Both the position numbers and the translations under genes were made by a program. Under the pieces are notes generated by a model, which saw nothing but the letters and a program-made list of their open reading frames with translations, was not told the DNA's origin and did no database searches. Positions 62,061 through 64,000 of a stretch of 64,000 nt of DNA are shown one piece after another (position 1 is the stretch's first letter; every line of letters starts with the position of its first letter). Source of the stretch: Paguma larvata (taxonomy: Eukaryota; Chordata; Mammalia; Carnivora; Viverridae); the NCBI GenBank assembly GCA_030068075.1, contig JAINVK010001252.1, positions 58,081 to 122,080 on the forward strand, read 5' to 3'.

Positions 62061-64000
62061 GTGGTGGCTCACTGAGAGAAGGCTGGGGTCATGGCTAGCT
62101 CAGGACACAGTAGGAACGCAAAGGAGGGTCCCTTCTCTCCGACCAGGGAGGTGGGAGGCAGCTTGTCAGAGAACGGCAGATGGGAGCTGGAGGAGATGGG
62201 GGCAGTGAGGGAGGGTGTGCTGTCGGGGGTGGGGAGGAGTGAGGGAGAGGCCGGGGAGATGGCAGGGCCGGCCTCCTGTCCAACATTCCACCTGGCGATT
62301 CTCTTCAGAGGCGCTGGTTGGTCCTCAGCTGTTTGTCTTGTTCTGTGTCTGTGCCCCATTTTTCTATAAATGGTGTGACCTCTTCCCAGGTTCCAGGGTG
62401 GTTTTAGTGTCCAGACTTGGCCACTCAGCATATTCCAACCTCCAGACTCAGGGAGTGGTTAAGGGATGAGTACGCTGACCAAACTGGCTCCATGTCACCC
62501 AACCTGAGACTTTTACTGGAGCTTCTTTCTTCTGGGTGGCTCAGCGAGAATGTGAAGTCACGGCAGCTGTTTTCCAGCCTGCGGGGAAACCTGCCTAAAA
62601 ATGACACCAAATAATAAAAGCAGAGCAGGGCCTAGAAAGAAGCAGGCGCTTCGGAGCGTTGCCTGAGCCCTGGAATGATTCCATTCCATTTCCAGACGGC
62701 TCGGTAGTGGGGCGATTCGTTCACTGACTGAGTACTTTTTGCTTAGGCTACTTGCCACCAAGAGCCGTGACAAACGCGGCTATCCTCAGATGACGACTGG
62801 GTCACAGAGAGTTCTGTCCAAGCTCTGGAAATGAACATTTTGTTGGGCTTGTTGTAGATTGCAGAACAGAACTGAAAAATCAGGGGCTTTGGAGGAAGAC
62901 AGGATTGATGCGGTTTGAAACTTGGCCTTGAGGCTTAACACAATGTGATGCCGGTTGCGTATATTTCTTCAATACCTCGAGCCATCGAGTTTTATCATCT
63001 GCGTGATACCGTGCTCCAACTAGGCAGGAAACAGCCGTCTACTGAATAAATCTTCGCCAAATTTAGGAGCGTTGGAAATACGTGCACATTTGCTTCGTGC
63101 AAAATTATTCGAGTCTTCTGCCTGTGCACAGAATTGTGGTAGGTGTGATTTACTGCGAGGAAGAGGTTAAGTGGCTTCCCTAAGATGGGAGCCGGGTTGA
63201 GGGGTCTGAGTGAGGGGGAGTCCTGTAGCTTTGGGCGCCATCGTCCCTGACTAAGAATGTCTCCCCAGGTGACCAGTGAGCCTCTCCGTTGGGGTCAGCT
63301 CCAGGGTTTCTGATAGGAGTCCCCAGAAGGCTTTTCTGGGTCAAAGAACACTGTCAAGAGTGAAAGTTCAGTGTAGGTTGCAAGAGAAATCCCTTCCTCG
63401 AGGGGCCTACTGACTTTCAGAAGCCAGCCCCTCGAGGGAGAGGAAGTGTGATGGGAAATGAGACAGCGGGGGCTTGGGGCCGGGCAGGGCAGACGCTTCT
63501 GAGGCTGACGGTGACAAAAAGGCAGCAGGTGGGAGCGGTGGCCATGGAGGAGAATGTGTCCGAGGGGGAGGGCAGGGTGCTGGGGTCAGAGGCTGTTGCA
63601 GAAATAACCTGTGTGGGGGCCCGGGCGATGGCTGCACGTCGGTCTCCCGGGCTTCCCAGTGGCCTCCGTCCCCCTCCCGGTCCCTATACCTCGAGGCGCC
63701 GCAGGGGAGCGGAGATTGTGTGTGCGAGAACAATAGGAACAAAGGCCGCTTTCAGGCGCGTGTTTGCATATATGCTTCATAGTCTAAGGGAATTAAAAAC
63801 AAACACCCTCAGTTGTTTAAGAGCTATGTTGCATGACTAAGGCAGTGATTTACGGACAGGGCTGAGGCTTCACTAATGGGTTCCAGTGACTTCAGTGGAC
63901 CAAGAAAGGAAGACTTGTTCCCAAGGTCCCGGGTCCATGTCGGGGAGGGCTGTTGTCCCATAAATCACGGTGACCGCACGAGGGGCGTGGGCTCGCCGGG
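62061..64000. other. unique sequence, about 1.9 kb, with regulatory-looking segments
   Basis: No gene or repeat recognised. 62930-63120 and 63720-63860 are the most motif-rich parts. Open frames at 63407-63840 on both strands overlap and lack domains. Confidence 0.45.
63725..63860 (+). promoter_or_regulatory. possible regulatory element with SOX and octamer words
   Basis: gaacaatagg (63728-63737) and gaacaaaggc (63737-63746) are two abutting SOX-type sites. tttgcatat (63763-63771) is an octamer/POU-like site about 20 bp further on, followed by gaattaaaaacaaaca (FOX-like). Inference from motif arrangement only. Confidence 0.35.

Overview
This window reads as nuclear DNA of a carnivoran mammal, almost certainly a cat (Felidae). 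The main evidence is about 28 copies or fragments of the tRNA-Lys-derived carnivore SINE with the felid-type body, on both strands, many with clear target-site duplications (TSDs). Five copies of a second, shorter tRNA-Lys SINE are also present. Lineage-specific L1 3' ends and the usual old mammalian repeats (L2, MIR, MaLR LTRs, hAT and Tigger DNA transposons) fit the same reading. There are no operons, CRISPR arrays or bacterial or phage genes.

I find no complete protein-coding gene. Nearly all open reading frames are either chance frames in CpG-rich DNA or translations of SINE, L1 and microsatellite sequence. Two stretches have exon-like properties and are offered as low-confidence candidates on the minus strand: an internal or first exon at 5315-5552 ending at a GTAAGC donor, and a terminal exon at 57994-58133 with a plausible acceptor, a natural-looking C-terminal peptide and two AATAAA signals downstream. 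The one recognisable RNA gene relic is a full-length U6 snRNA pseudogene (41171-41276, minus), joined directly to a truncated L1 as a template-switch chimera.

Layout: 1-7.4 kb is GC/CpG-rich, with a CpG island holding a strong CTCF-type motif (2.2-2.56 kb), an ERV-like LTR inside an L2, and CpG-rich DNA around 5.2-5.5 kb. 7.4-17.9 kb is GC-rich with many SINEs, several nested. 17.9-28.5 kb lacks the felid SINE but has microsatellites, a G-quadruplex motif, paired E-boxes, AT-rich islands that may be regulatory, and a Tigger-type element. 28.5-36 kb mixes L2, SINEs and CpG-rich unique DNA. 36-57.7 kb is AT-richer and dominated by L1 (37.1-38.6 plus strand; 39.6-41.2, 50.8-53.3 and 53.6-55.6 minus strand), MaLR LTRs and dense SINEs. 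57.7-64 kb holds the candidate terminal exon, an inverted pair of MaLR LTRs, a GTG-rich minisatellite and mostly unique sequence.

The window shows layered retrotransposition: L2/MIR, then MaLR/L1M, then carnivore L1, then felid SINEs, with later elements landing in earlier tails. I did not find a new enzymatic or defence system. The most interesting items are the U6-L1 chimera, the stacked SINE insertions, the candidate exons and several compact regulatory-looking motif clusters.
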